DNA of 64,000 nt from UBA9300 sp041686075 (GCA_041686075.1 JAWLEO010000002.1:79815-143814), one strand, 5' to 3'. Positions 27,982 to 37,848 are shown, numbered from the stretch's first letter. A program made the numbers and translations. Notes: generated from the sequence alone by a model not told the origin.

Positions 27982-29235
27982 TTATTCCATCATTCCATCT
28001 ACTACATACCCCTTAAGAATTACCGTATCCACGAGTTTACTTCCGTAAGCATAAGGCAAAAATTCAAAACTTGGTATCTCTTTGGTGATGTACACATTTG
28101 CGACTTTGCCCCTGCAGATACTTCCGTGTGTCTCTGACAAGCCCATGGCATATGCACCATTCAGTGTTACCGCATTTAATGCTTCTTCCGGTAAAAGACG
28201 TAGTTTTATACAGGCTAGCGACATAATGAATTTCATATCCCCCGAGGGTGATGAACCGGGGTTATAATCTGTCGCCAGTGCAAGAGGTAAGCCGCTTTCT
28301 ATCATTTCCCTTGCAGGAGGATCATCCATACCCAGGAAAAAGGAAGCACCGGGTAAAAGTGTTGGCATAGTCTCACTGTTCTTCAATGCTTCAATTTCTT
28401 CCTTCCCGGTAAATTCAAGATGATCGACGGACAAAGCATTATATTTTGCTCCTGCCTGAATGCCTCCTGAATACGCCAGTTCATTTGCATGTATCTTTGG
28501 GCGCATTCCGTATTTAATGCCTGCTTCCAGTATCCTTTCAGTCTCTTCAACGGTAAAAAATCCCTCGTCACAAAATACATCAATATAGTCGGCCAGGTTT
28601 TCGGCTGCTACAGCAGGTATCATTTCATTTATAACAAGATCGACATATTCCCCCTGATCTTTCCTGTATTCTGCAGGAACTGAATGTGCCCCAAGAAAAG
28701 TGGCTTTCACCGTTAGCGGAGTATTTTCTTTTATCCGTTTTATCACTCTCAGCATTTTCAGTTCCGACTCAGTTGTCAGTCCATAACCGCTCTTAATCTC
28801 AACAGCCCCGGTGCCAAGTGAAATAATCTCATTAATTCTTACCATAGACTGCTCATAAAGATCGTCTTCGGAAGTCTGCTGCAAAAGTTTTGATGAATTC
28901 AGTATGCCACCTCCCCTTCTGGCAATTTCTTCATAAGAAAGTCCCCTTATCTTGTCTTTGTATTCTATTTCCCTGCTGCCGGCATAAACTATATGTGTGT
29001 GTGAATCACAATAGGAAGGCAGCACGAATCTGCCACTTGAATCAATAGTCTCAGCCCCCTCGATATCACCTGGATAAGTGTTCATCTCACCAAATGAATA
29101 AATAATACCGTCTTTTAAATGCAACCATGCATCCCGGATAACGTCCAGTTGAGACATTGCCGGCCCTGCTTTGTATTTAACAGCTTTATCCTCAACCAGC
29201 ACTAGTCCCTTTATATTTTTTATTATTATGTCCAT
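27982..29235 (-). CDS. hutI: Imidazolonepropionase
   Basis: A 417-residue amidohydrolase with the metal-binding DSHTHIVYAG, a middle KIHANELAYSGG segment, and ALATDYNPGSSPSGDM, all typical of HutI. It hydrolyses 4-imidazolone-5-propanoate to N-formimino-L-glutamate, the substrate of the ftcD product immediately downstream. The 30-bp spacer to ftcD is mostly ccattatt-type repeats, and the last hutI codons are already part of that array. Confidence 0.96.
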   Translation of the reverse strand: MDIIIKNIKGLVLVEDKAVKYKAGPAMSQLDVIRDAWLHLKDGIIYSFGEMNTYPGDIEGAETIDSSGRFVLPSYCDSHTHIVYAGSREIEYKDKIRGLSYEEIARRGGGILNSSKLLQQTSEDDLYEQSMVRINEIISLGTGAVEIKSGYGLTTESELKMLRVIKRIKENTPLTVKATFLGAHSVPAEYRKDQGEYVDLVINEMIPAVAAENLADYIDVFCDEGFFTVEETERILEAGIKYGMRPKIHANELAYSGGIQAGAKYNALSVDHLEFTGKEEIEALKNSETMPTLLPGASFFLGMDDPPAREMIESGLPLALATDYNPGSSPSGDMKFIMSLACIKLRLLPEEALNAVTLNGAYAMGLSETHGSICRGKVANVYITKEIPSFEFLPYAYGSKLVDTVILKGYVVDGMME

Positions 29236-29317
29236 TCAATAATGTTTAAAGGACCAGCTAAGGTAATAAATAATTTTTCTTATTTTAGGCAATCATAAAT
29301 TAATGAAGCCTACTCAG

Positions 29318-30640
29318 ATGAAGAAAACCATTACATTTTCAATAATCGTAACAATCTGTCTGTCTGCTTTTTCACAGGAAGAGCAAACAAAGACAGGATG
29401 GAATTTCGGAGCTTTACCGGCCATTACTTACAGCACCGACCTGGGATTCCAGTACGGTGTGGTTGTAAACCTTTTTGATTATGGAGACGGCACAAGATAT
29501 CCGTCTTATGATCAGAAATTTTATTTCGAAGTCTCCAGGTTTACCAAAGGAAGCAGTACTTACAGGTTGATGTATGAGACCAAAACGCTGATTCCCGGTA
29601 TTAACATTACATCAGATCTGGCATATTTAACTGACCAGGCTTATGATTTCTATGGCTTTAACGGGTACGAAGCCGTTTATAATGCAGATTGGACTGACGA
29701 TGAACTCGAACCGGGCATATACAAAACCAGGATGTTTTATAATGTTGACAGGAAACTATTCAGGTTCAAGAATGATATTAAGGGGAAAATAGCAGGGGAA
29801 AATTTTCAATGGAATGCAGGTTTTGAACTTAAGAATTTCGAATTTGGACCCGTTAATGTTGAAAAGCTAAATAAGGGAAAAGATGAAAACCTCCTTCCTG
29901 ATGTTGAAGGCTTATATGAAAAATATATAGACTGGGGCATTATAGAAGCTGATGAGGCAGAGGGCGGATTTATTACAACCCTTAAAGCAGGCATCACATA
30001 TGACAGTCGTGATTTTGAAGCCAATGCAATGAAGGGCATCTGGTTCGAGACAGGTGTTGAAGCATCTCCCTCATTCATGAGCGATGCGGGCTTTGCAAAA
30101 TTCTTTGCCATATACAGGCAATATTTCACAATCATCCCCAGAGATCTGTCCTTTGCATACAGGCTGGGGTACCAGACTACCATAGGAGGAGACGTTCCAT
30201 GGTACCACCAGAACCAGATAATTACTTCAGTCCTAGCAGGAACCACTTCAGAAGGACTTGGGGGGAGCAAGAATGTCAGGGGTGTGCTCAGGAACAGGAT
30301 CGTCGGTGACGGTCTCTTTTATGCCAATGCTGAATTCAGGTGGAAAACATTCAGGTTTAACCTTATTAACCAGAACTTTTATATTGGCTTTGTCGGATTC
30401 AGCGATTTCGGTATGGTGACGAAGAAAAATGAATTTGAATTTCCTGACCCGGAGACCATGGGTGGGGATCAATTTGAAAACTATTTTAATCCTGGCAGTG
30501 AAAAAATGCATACCAGTGTAGGTGTGGGCTTACGTGTGGTAATGAATGAAAACTTCATTGTTTCGGCCGACCTCGGTAAGGCATTGAATGAACAGGACGG
30601 GAATATCGGTTTTTATATTGGTCTTAACTACCTTTTCTAA
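29318..30640 (+). CDS. Outer-membrane beta-barrel protein (surface-antigen/BamA-barrel-like)
   Basis: About 440 residues with a signal peptide (MKKTITFSIIVTICLSAFSQ). Alternating aromatic/polar strands and a C-terminal strand ending in Phe (GNIGFYIGLNYLF) mark an outer-membrane barrel. Internal segments such as FETGVEASPSF, AYRLGYQTTIGGDVPWY and GLGGSKNVRGVLRNRIVGDG recall the barrel of the bacterial surface antigen (Omp85) family, without POTRA domains. An ATG at 29303 would add five residues. Substrate or role is unknown. It is convergent with DUF819. Confidence 0.82.
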   Translation: MKKTITFSIIVTICLSAFSQEEQTKTGWNFGALPAITYSTDLGFQYGVVVNLFDYGDGTRYPSYDQKFYFEVSRFTKGSSTYRLMYETKTLIPGINITSDLAYLTDQAYDFYGFNGYEAVYNADWTDDELEPGIYKTRMFYNVDRKLFRFKNDIKGKIAGENFQWNAGFELKNFEFGPVNVEKLNKGKDENLLPDVEGLYEKYIDWGIIEADEAEGGFITTLKAGITYDSRDFEANAMKGIWFETGVEASPSFMSDAGFAKFFAIYRQYFTIIPRDLSFAYRLGYQTTIGGDVPWYHQNQIITSVLAGTTSEGLGGSKNVRGVLRNRIVGDGLFYANAEFRWKTFRFNLINQNFYIGFVGFSDFGMVTKKNEFEFPDPETMGGDQFENYFNPGSEKMHTSVGVGLRVVMNENFIVSADLGKALNEQDGNIGFYIGLNYLF

Positions 30641-30641
30641 C

Positions 30642-31907
30642 TCAGGGCAGCAGGCCACCAAGTGTAATCCCAATATAGTTACCGATAGCATAGCCTATCA
30701 CTCCAACAGTTAAGCCCGTTATTATTATCTCTTTGTTTTTGAGGGCTCCTGCCACCACCGGCACAAAAGGGGGTGAATAAACAAGGGCTGTGGTTGTTAT
30801 GAGGAAATCGTCTACATTAACCCTGAAAATGGCTGACAGGATAAGATGTAAAACAAGTGATCCCAGAACTACAAAAGCTACAAATAAAACAATATTTACA
30901 TATTCAATGGTGAAAAATCGGCTCAGGTCGGCCATAGAGGAAACAACAAAAGAAAAAATCAGTATAAGGTACATCCCTGTCTGAAAAGAATTACTTATCC
31001 TGTTTATGGCCGGGATCAGTGAAGCCATTATTCCCAGGGTTGTAACTCCCAGTATTGCTATCATCATCTGGGATTCTGAAGGTCCGAGAAAGCTTAAACC
31101 TCCACCTATGGCAAATATTATGACTCCAACGCCGAGAGATTTAAGGATATTTTCAAAGGCTCCCTTAGATACGAGCGCGCTGTAATCCTCTACACTTGCT
31201 GCTTCATTTGCCACCTTGTTCTGATCCACATCTATTTCCTTATGCTGGAATTTTGGAAGAAAAAGGCCAAATAAACGTGGGGCCAGGGTAATAAAGAAAA
31301 TTATGACAAGCGCACCTATTACAAGATCACTGGTATGGGTCATCAGGAACAATTCATTGTCGACATTTAGCGCTGCTTTGATCGAAGCTACATTAGGTGT
31401 GCCCCCGGTATAAATACCTATTAGCATTCCTGCCACCTTGCCACTGTCATGTACGGAGTCCCGGAAAATATAATAAGCAATTACAACAATTATTATGACC
31501 GATACCAGTGCCAGGATCATTGACAGGAAACCTGTACCTGCATAGCGAATCCATTTGCGTATCTTCAGTGAAAAAAGAAGGAGTGGCAGGGCAAGTGGTA
31601 TAACAATAGTCATTATCATATCCTGCGTGCTGGCTATCTGGTTAACAAAACGATCATCTTCATCCAGTGAACCCTCCTCAATGAGTATATTGAGTTCTGT
31701 TTTGGGTATGGCAGCCCTGCCCTGCTTGTATCTTATATAATCTTCACTGCCATGAGGCAATATGCCTATATTTCCAAACAACAAGCCGAAAGCATATGCC
31801 ATTACAATAGTCCCGATCCTGGTGAAAAAGGACCATTTTCGGCAAATGAAAATGACAAAAACAGGAAAAACAAGGTAGAGTAAAACAAGAAGGATAATCT
31901 TGATCAT
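30642..31907 (-). CDS. DUF819 family membrane protein
   Basis: A 421-residue integral membrane protein with about ten hydrophobic segments. The conserved regions KVAGMLIGIYTGGTPNVASI and TALVYSPPFVPVVAGAL match the DUF819 family, whose fold is thought to resemble transporters. The ATG at 31907 gives a direct membrane start (MIKIILLVLLYLVF); an alternative ATG at 31931 adds eight residues. Its role is unknown. Confidence 0.86.
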   Translation of the reverse strand: MIKIILLVLLYLVFPVFVIFICRKWSFFTRIGTIVMAYAFGLLFGNIGILPHGSEDYIRYKQGRAAIPKTELNILIEEGSLDEDDRFVNQIASTQDMIMTIVIPLALPLLLFSLKIRKWIRYAGTGFLSMILALVSVIIIVVIAYYIFRDSVHDSGKVAGMLIGIYTGGTPNVASIKAALNVDNELFLMTHTSDLVIGALVIIFFITLAPRLFGLFLPKFQHKEIDVDQNKVANEAASVEDYSALVSKGAFENILKSLGVGVIIFAIGGGLSFLGPSESQMMIAILGVTTLGIMASLIPAINRISNSFQTGMYLILIFSFVVSSMADLSRFFTIEYVNIVLFVAFVVLGSLVLHLILSAIFRVNVDDFLITTTALVYSPPFVPVVAGALKNKEIIITGLTVGVIGYAIGNYIGITLGGLLP

Positions 31908-31983
31908 AATTGGTTTTGTTGGATCGAACAAACCAAATATATAAAATCAACCGTTTTCCCGGGGCAAATTCCTTCAAATTAAT

Positions 31984-32814
31984 TCAGTCGCAGTCATCAA
32001 AGCTCTTCTTGTACTGCTCTATTGCCCTTTGACTCATTCCCATACTTGAAAAGCCACCGTCATGGTAGAGATTTTGCATGGTCACCTTTCTTGTAAAATC
32101 TGAGAATAGGAGGACGATGTAGGTAGCTGCCTCTTCAGCCGTGGCATTTCCAAGCGGTGACATGCGTTCTGAAAAATCAAGTAAGGAATCAATACCTTCT
32201 ACTCCTCTGCCCGCCGTGGTAGGCGTTGGTGACTGCGATACGGTATTAACCCTTACTTTACGATCCCGGCCGTACACATAGCCAAAACTTCTTGCAATGG
32301 ACTCCAGCAAGGCCTTTGCATCACCCATGTCATTATATCCTGCCAGGGTACGTTGAGCGGCAACATATGTCAGTGCCACTACCGATCCCCACTCATTTAT
32401 TGCATCCATATGATAGGCTGTCTGAAGTATTTTATGAAAGCTAAGAGCTGATATATCCAGTGTCTTGCTGAAATTAGGATAATTGATATCGGTATAGGGT
32501 ATTCCCTTACGTACGTTTGGTGACATACCTATTGAATGAAGCACGAAATCTATCTTACCCTCATATTGTTCCAATGTTCTTTCAAACAGTTTTTTCAAAT
32601 CCTCTGTACTGGTAGCATCAGCCCCTATGACCATGCTTTCCGTTTTCTCGGCCAGATCACCAATTGTACCCATTCTTATCGCTACATCAGTGTTTGAAAG
32701 GACGAATTCACCACCCTGTTCATATGCTTTCTCTGCTACCTTCCATGCTATAGATTTATCATTCAGGGCACCAAAAATAATACCTTTCTTACCTTTTAAC
32801 AGATTTTCCGCCAT
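31984..32814 (-). CDS. fabI: Enoyl-ACP reductase FabI
   Basis: A 276-residue SDR of the FabI type: a divergent nucleotide loop (GIIFGALNDKSIAWKVAEKA), the substrate-side serine helix, and the Tyr-x6-Lys pair in GYNDMGDAKALLES. SQSPTPTTAGRG corresponds to the flexible substrate-binding loop. It performs the last reduction in each fatty acid elongation cycle. It is preceded by recN with a 55 bp gap on the same strand. Confidence 0.94.
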   Translation of the reverse strand: MAENLLKGKKGIIFGALNDKSIAWKVAEKAYEQGGEFVLSNTDVAIRMGTIGDLAEKTESMVIGADATSTEDLKKLFERTLEQYEGKIDFVLHSIGMSPNVRKGIPYTDINYPNFSKTLDISALSFHKILQTAYHMDAINEWGSVVALTYVAAQRTLAGYNDMGDAKALLESIARSFGYVYGRDRKVRVNTVSQSPTPTTAGRGVEGIDSLLDFSERMSPLGNATAEEAATYIVLLFSDFTRKVTMQNLYHDGGFSSMGMSQRAIEQYKKSFDDCD

Positions 32815-32869
32815 TTTACTGATTTTAAGGTTTAAATAAATTGTCAGTAGTCTAAGATCGAGGCTATGA

Positions 32870-34528
32870 TCAGGCTCCTTCTATTAGTTCCCTGGCATTA
32901 TCAAGCGAAGCCCTGGTTATTTCATCCCCGCTTAATAACCTTGCCACTTCTTCTAACCTCTCATTCTTATTTAACAATTTAATGCGTGTAATAGTTGAGT
33001 CTTCCACGTCTTCTTTAAACACATAGTAATGCATTGTACCATGTGCTGCCACCTGTGGGAGATGTGTAATATTTATCACCTGCATGGTTTTACCCATTGA
33101 AGAAAGAATATTTCCGACCCTGTCTGCTATATCACCGGACACACCTGCATCTATTTCGTCAAAAAATATGGTGGGCAGGCTCTTATTATCTGTCAGCAAT
33201 GATTTAAGACTGAGCATAACTCTTGAAAGTTCACCTCCAGATGCAACCCTTCCTATATTTTCAGGCAGGGTCTGCTTATTTGCAGAAAACAGGAATTCAG
33301 CATGGTCCCTTCCAAAAACTGAAAAGTCATCTTTGGTGGTCAGGTTAATCTCAAAGCGACCATTGGGGATACCAAGTTGAACGAGTAAACGGTTCATTTT
33401 TTCTTCGATAGCCGGGATTTGATAATTCCGGTTCTCACTAATTTCACCAGCCAGCTCATTTAACCTGCTTAATCTCTTATCAAGAATCTTTTCAAGCTCT
33501 GACAACCTTTCGTCGCTGGTTTCAATACCTGTCAGGATATTTCTTATTTCTTCTCTCTTCGCAATAAGTTCTTTAACGTCACCTACCCTGTGCTTTTGCA
33601 TCAGGGTGTTAAGAGTATCCAGGCGCTGGGTTATGAACTCGAGGCGATCCGGATCACTATCTATATCGAAGCCTCTGTTATTTAGCTCATTACCCAGGTC
33701 ATTAAGTTCAATAATAGTACTCTCGAGTCTCTGCAGCAAAGCATCGCAATCCGGGTAGAAAGATATTATTCTCTCAAGCAATCTACGCACTTCCTGTAAC
33801 TGGTTCATCGCCGAGTAATCATCACCGTTTATTAACATCGATGAGCTGGCCAATGCTTCATTTATCTCACCTGCATGCGTGAGAAGCTCCTGTTCAGCCT
33901 CAAGATCTTTTTCTTCACCCTCAATCAGTTTTACCTCATCTATCTGTTTAAGCTGGAAAGTATAGTAATCGAGGTCTGACATATTCCTATCTTTTTCCTC
34001 TGCAAGAATCTTGTATTCTTTCTCAAGCTCCTTATATTCAGTGTAGACTGTTCTGTATTCATTAAGCAATGCATTATGATCAGCGAAGGAATCTATTACG
34101 TTTAACTGGAAGTGGTTGGAACTGAGTAGAAGGCTCTGGTGTTGTGAATGGATGTCTATAAGCCTGCTCCCCATTTCTTTCATTATGTCAAGCGTAACGG
34201 GGGTATCATTAATGAAGGCCCTCGACCTGCCATTTGGTGTAACTTCGCGTCGTATCAGCACCGGTGATACTTCATCAATATCATTCTCCCTGAAGAAATT
34301 CCTGTTTTGATCCAGGTCAATATCGAAGGTACCTTCAACAATGCACTTTTTTGATTTATCAAGTAAAGTTGAAGAGTCAGCCCGGCTCCCCAGGATGAGT
34401 GATAATGCCCCCAGTATAATAGACTTGCCTGCACCTGTCTCACCGGTCAATACCGTAAAGCCTTTATCGAAATTGATCTCGAGCTCCCTGATAAGGGCAT
34501 AATTACGTACAAGCAATTTTTTGAGCAT
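32870..34528 (-). CDS. recN: DNA repair protein RecN
   Basis: A 552-residue SMC-like ATPase: Walker A FTVLTGETGAGKSIILGALS, long coiled-coil arms (about residues 155-370), and the C-terminal signature ASGGELSRVMLSLK with Walker B TIFFDEIDAGVSG. RecN acts in double-strand-break repair. It ends the bamD-rpoZ-coaC-coaB-DUF4835-recN run, an order typical for the phylum. Confidence 0.97.
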   Translation of the reverse strand: MLKKLLVRNYALIRELEINFDKGFTVLTGETGAGKSIILGALSLILGSRADSSTLLDKSKKCIVEGTFDIDLDQNRNFFRENDIDEVSPVLIRREVTPNGRSRAFINDTPVTLDIMKEMGSRLIDIHSQHQSLLLSSNHFQLNVIDSFADHNALLNEYRTVYTEYKELEKEYKILAEEKDRNMSDLDYYTFQLKQIDEVKLIEGEEKDLEAEQELLTHAGEINEALASSSMLINGDDYSAMNQLQEVRRLLERIISFYPDCDALLQRLESTIIELNDLGNELNNRGFDIDSDPDRLEFITQRLDTLNTLMQKHRVGDVKELIAKREEIRNILTGIETSDERLSELEKILDKRLSRLNELAGEISENRNYQIPAIEEKMNRLLVQLGIPNGRFEINLTTKDDFSVFGRDHAEFLFSANKQTLPENIGRVASGGELSRVMLSLKSLLTDNKSLPTIFFDEIDAGVSGDIADRVGNILSSMGKTMQVINITHLPQVAAHGTMHYYVFKEDVEDSTITRIKLLNKNERLEEVARLLSGDEITRASLDNARELIEGA

Positions 34529-34540
34529 ATTTAAAGAGGT

Positions 34541-35455
34541 TTATTGCTGTATCTTCTCATAGTCTGATTTATTAGCAGGATCAACCTCTGCAAGTATTTG
34601 CACCACCCTGCTTTTCTCTTCCGGGAATGCCTCCGTAAATATATTTATTAATTCTTCTTTTTTAGCTTCAAGGACGATAGTCAAATAATACATAAAAGGA
34701 TCGGGGCGTTCCCTGTATACCTCCTGCAGGAGCCTCAAGGTTTCAACCATACCTGTTCTGGCCTCTGTTACACTGGATTCAAGACGATCCAATCCTTCTC
34801 TGTGATACCGGTAAACAAAATCCCTTATGTTTAAATATTCCCTCTTGAGTATATTATTTATAAGCCAGTACCTGTTACGATTACGAGAACCATCATATGG
34901 TTTCCAGCCTGGCTCAGGTACGTTCTGGGCATTGTTGACAATACGTTCGCACATCTCAAACATCTCTGTTCCTCCCCGCGGTGAAAAAGAGTCGTAATCA
35001 AAGCCCAGTATCAGATAAGCATAATAACTCAATACAGAGACGAGATTAGATCTGTGCATGGTAGGATCAAATTCAAGTGGCTGAAACTCCACGTAGGTGA
35101 ACCGGAAGTTATTGTCAACAAAATTAAGCATTGTTGTGTTATAGGTGGTATTATATACAGGTCGTCGTGAAATTACCTGGATGGTGCCCCTGAACTCATC
35201 TGCTGAAAGCTGCTCGGTAAGGTTAATAAGTATACTGCAATCTATACGTTCACTATAGCTGTAAACGTGATTGGTCCATACCGTATTATTCATGAACTCA
35301 TATATGGATCTCTGCATTGTCTGGAAAACCTGTCGGTTTGAACCCTGTATTTTCTGCGCTGAAATCTGTACAGTGCAGTTCAGTTCCTGTGACTGCAGTT
35401 GCAGGCTTAACATAAACGGCAATAATGCCAGTAGAACAATATTTTTTCTAAGCAT
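34541..35455 (-). CDS. DUF4835 family secreted protein
   Basis: About 304 residues with a signal peptide (LLALLPFMLSLQLQSQ). The family signature runs through ELNCTVQISAQKIQGSNRQV, FMNNTVWTN and LILGFDYDSFSPRGGTEMFE. I start at the ATG at 35455 (a second ATG at 35461 adds two residues); the longer open frame would run into coaB. DUF4835 proteins are found in this operon context across the phylum, beside bamD and recN, and have no established function. Confidence 0.88.
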   Translation of the reverse strand: MLRKNIVLLALLPFMLSLQLQSQELNCTVQISAQKIQGSNRQVFQTMQRSIYEFMNNTVWTNHVYSYSERIDCSILINLTEQLSADEFRGTIQVISRRPVYNTTYNTTMLNFVDNNFRFTYVEFQPLEFDPTMHRSNLVSVLSYYAYLILGFDYDSFSPRGGTEMFEMCERIVNNAQNVPEPGWKPYDGSRNRNRYWLINNILKREYLNIRDFVYRYHREGLDRLESSVTEARTGMVETLRLLQEVYRERPDPFMYYLTIVLEAKKEELINIFTEAFPEEKSRVVQILAEVDPANKSDYEKIQQ

Positions 35456-35474
35456 GGTCATAGTACCAAAGTGA

Positions 35475-36122
35475 TTACAGCATTGACTCAATTTTATCAA
35501 GAATGTCAACAGCAACACGGGCTTTTGATTTTAACTCAAATTTTTCAATATTATTGTTTTTATCAATGAGTGTCACCTTGTTTGTATCTGAGCGGAAACC
35601 TGCACCTTCCTCTTTTAAAGAATTCAAAACAATAAGATCTAAATTTTTTCTTTTCAGCTTATTCAATGCATTCATTTGCTCATTATCCGTCTCAAGTGCA
35701 AAACCGGTGAGCAACTGTCCCGGTTGTTTTATTTTTCCCAATTCGGCCGCTATGTCTTTTGTGGGTGTAAGTTCTATAAGCAGTTTCTCGTTCTTCTTTT
35801 TAATTTTTGACACCGATTTAGACTTTGGCGTATAATCAGAAACTGCAGCAGCAAGGATAGCAATATCAGAGTCTTCAAAATATCGTAATGTTTCATTAGC
35901 CATTTCTTCAGCAGAAACGACATTGATTGTTTCTATCCCATCCAGTATGTTTTTTTCTTCCACAGGACCCAGTACCAGTCTGACCCTGGCGCCTCTTTTG
36001 AAAGCTTCATTTGCAATGGCAATACCCATCTTACCCGATGAATAATTACCAATAAAGCGAACGGGGTCAATTCCCTCATGCGTAGGACCTGCGTTTACCA
36101 GAACTGTTTTATCCCTTATCAC
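35475..36122 (-). CDS. coaB: Phosphopantothenate-cysteine ligase half of CoaBC
   Basis: A 215-residue segment equivalent to the CoaB domain: TVLVNAGPTHEGIDPVRFIG, NYSSGKMGIAIANEAFKRGA and DIAILAAAVSDYTPKSKS. It ligates cysteine to 4'-phosphopantothenate. The apparent start is a GTG inside the end of coaC, in another frame. Most bacteria fuse CoaC and CoaB, and here the two frames would join perfectly if a run of nine A residues just upstream were eight. The separate GTG start may therefore be an artefact of a homopolymer indel, or the gene may depend on slippage. Confidence 0.88.
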   Translation of the reverse strand: MIRDKTVLVNAGPTHEGIDPVRFIGNYSSGKMGIAIANEAFKRGARVRLVLGPVEEKNILDGIETINVVSAEEMANETLRYFEDSDIAILAAAVSDYTPKSKSVSKIKKKNEKLLIELTPTKDIAAELGKIKQPGQLLTGFALETDNEQMNALNKLKRKNLDLIVLNSLKEEGAGFRSDTNKVTLIDKNNNIEKFELKSKARVAVDILDKIESML

Positions 36123-36672
36123 GGACTTTTTTTTTAAAGAAATCCTTGATTATTTCAATGATTTCTTCAGGCTCAGCCATCCTACCTTTCCCTTCCAGTC
36201 CACTAGCCAGCTCACCTGTCCCGGCTTTTATGATATGAACATTTCTTTTATTAAGAATACTCATGTTCTCAGCAGTAGCGGGATGCTCATACATATAAAC
36301 ATCCATTGACGGGGCGACAAAGATCGATGATCGTACTGAAAGATAAGTAGTTAACAGTAAGTTATCAGCTATGCCGGCAGCCATCTTGGCCAGTGTATTT
36401 GCCGATGCAGGTGCAATAACAAAAGCGTCGGCCCATATTCCTAACTCAATATGGTTATTCCATTGACCGTCTGCAGGATCAAAAAAATCCACCATTACTG
36501 GATTTTTTGAAAGGGTAGCAAGTGTAAGAGGGGTGATAAATTCCTTTGCCATAGGAGTCATAATCACCTTTACTTCGGCTCCTTCCTTAACAAATAAGCG
36601 GGTTAATAATGCAGCTTTATATGCCGCTATGCCCCCTGTAATACCGAGTAGTATTTTCTTTCCTTTAAGCAT
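36109..36672 (-). CDS. coaC: Phosphopantothenoylcysteine decarboxylase half of CoaBC
   Basis: A 187-residue flavoprotein domain: KKILLGITGGIAAYKAALLT at the N-terminus, the catalytic-His region NHIELGIWADAFVIAPASAN, and VAPSMDVYMYEHPATAENM. It decarboxylates phosphopantothenoylcysteine. After DFFKK the frame runs through the A9 tract (T run 36127-36135 on the plus strand) and stops six codons later. The last few residues (VRDKG) are out of frame with the coaB continuation. The start overlaps the rpoZ stop by 1 bp. Confidence 0.9.
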   Translation of the reverse strand: MLKGKKILLGITGGIAAYKAALLTRLFVKEGAEVKVIMTPMAKEFITPLTLATLSKNPVMVDFFDPADGQWNNHIELGIWADAFVIAPASANTLAKMAAGIADNLLLTTYLSVRSSIFVAPSMDVYMYEHPATAENMSILNKRNVHIIKAGTGELASGLEGKGRMAEPEEIIEIIKDFFKKKVRDKG

Positions 36673-37013
36673 TATATGCTTTCGGCTTTACTTATGTCCT
36701 GGTCTGGTTTACGATAATAGATTTTATCCTCCTCAAACTCCTGCAGTGCTATAAGAGTAGGCTTCGGGAGCCTTTCATAAAACTTGGAAATCTCTATTTG
36801 CTCCCTGTTTTCAAAGACTTCTTCAAGGTTATCAGTATATGAAGCAAACTCTTCAAGTTTCTGGTTTAATTCCTGCTTTATCTCAACTGATATTTGATTT
36901 GCTCTTTTGGCGCATATCATCACTGTCTCATAAATGTTGCCCGTCTTCTTTTCAAAGTCAGTTTTGTCACGTGTGATTGTAGTGAGCGGTGCGTTCGTCT
37001 TCCTGTAATCCAT
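36672..37013 (-). CDS. rpoZ: RNA polymerase omega-like subunit (Bacteroidota RpoZ)
   Basis: A 113-residue protein with the omega-like core GNIYETVMICAKRANQISVE and an extended C-terminal region (YERLPKPTLIALQEFEEDKI). This divergent form is found between bamD and coaBC throughout the phylum. Omega binds the beta-prime subunit and assists polymerase assembly. It is 7 bp from the bamD stop. Confidence 0.88.
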   Translation of the reverse strand: MDYRKTNAPLTTITRDKTDFEKKTGNIYETVMICAKRANQISVEIKQELNQKLEEFASYTDNLEEVFENREQIEISKFYERLPKPTLIALQEFEEDKIYYRKPDQDISKAESI

Positions 37014-37020
37014 TATTTAG

Positions 37021-37824
37021 TTATTCTGTTGTTTCTTCAATATTTAAAAAATCTGCTGTACTATCATATATTTTTTTTGCTTCCGTAATGAACTCGGAAT
37101 CAGGAAACTCTTCAATAAATGAATAATATTCATCCAGGGTTGCCTGGTAGCGTTCCTGCTGCTTATCTGCGACACTGTTCTGGGCAAAGAGGTAGCTTGA
37201 TTCCAGCTTGAGAAACATCAATTCTTCCCTGTATTTAGTATTGGGGTAATCTTTTAGACTGTTATCAAGTGCCACAACTGCAGCGCGGTATTCTTTCAAA
37301 TCATAATAAAGTTTTGCATTTATATACGACTTCTCCACAAGCTTATCTTCCAGTTCTTTTATCAAATTTTGTGCCTCATCTACCTTATCACTGGATGGAT
37401 ACCGCCTCTGGAAATATGTGAATGCTTCTATAGCACTGCGAGTATAAGCCTGGTCAAGTTCAGGGCGTGGCGATAACATATAATCACAATACGCCGTCAT
37501 GAAAGTGGCTTCTTCAGCATGCTCACTGTAAGGATATGTTTCCGCAAAATTCTTATATTCGCTGCCTGCCATAATATAATCCCTCATATTATAGTATGTA
37601 TTGGCATTGAGCCAGTAAAGATCTTCCGCTTCAGCTGTCGCACGATAACGCGGAAGTACCTGGTTAAGCAGTTCAGATGTGCGTAAATATTTTTCCTCTT
37701 CATAGTACTCCTTCGCTTTGGCTTTCTTCAATTCAAAGTCGGTGCTTTTAAGCAGCTTTTCATATTCGCCACACGAAGAAGCTAATGCCAGAATTATTAA
37801 CAATATAAATCCCTTATTCCTCAT
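37021..37824 (-). CDS. bamD: Outer-membrane protein assembly factor BamD
   Basis: A 267-residue lipoprotein (LLIILALASSC, Cys18) built of TPR-like helical repeats (KAKEYYEEEKYLRTSELLNQ, AEDLYWLNANTYYNMRDY, IEAFTYFQRRYPSSDKVDEA). BamD is the essential lipoprotein partner of BamA in outer-membrane protein insertion. It is the first gene of the operon through recN and has a clear upstream promoter. Confidence 0.94.
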   Translation of the reverse strand: MRNKGFILLIILALASSCGEYEKLLKSTDFELKKAKAKEYYEEEKYLRTSELLNQVLPRYRATAEAEDLYWLNANTYYNMRDYIMAGSEYKNFAETYPYSEHAEEATFMTAYCDYMLSPRPELDQAYTRSAIEAFTYFQRRYPSSDKVDEAQNLIKELEDKLVEKSYINAKLYYDLKEYRAAVVALDNSLKDYPNTKYREELMFLKLESSYLFAQNSVADKQQERYQATLDEYYSFIEEFPDSEFITEAKKIYDSTADFLNIEETTE

Positions 37825-37840
37825 AATCTGAAATGTTGTG

Positions 37841-37848
37841 CAAAAGTA
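37841..37848 (-). promoter_or_regulatory. -7 box of the bamD operon promoter
   Basis: Minus-strand TACTTTTG followed by CA matches TAnnTTTG, 16 bp from the start codon. A TTTTTGG element lies about 24 bp further upstream, slightly beyond the usual spacing. Confidence 0.6.
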
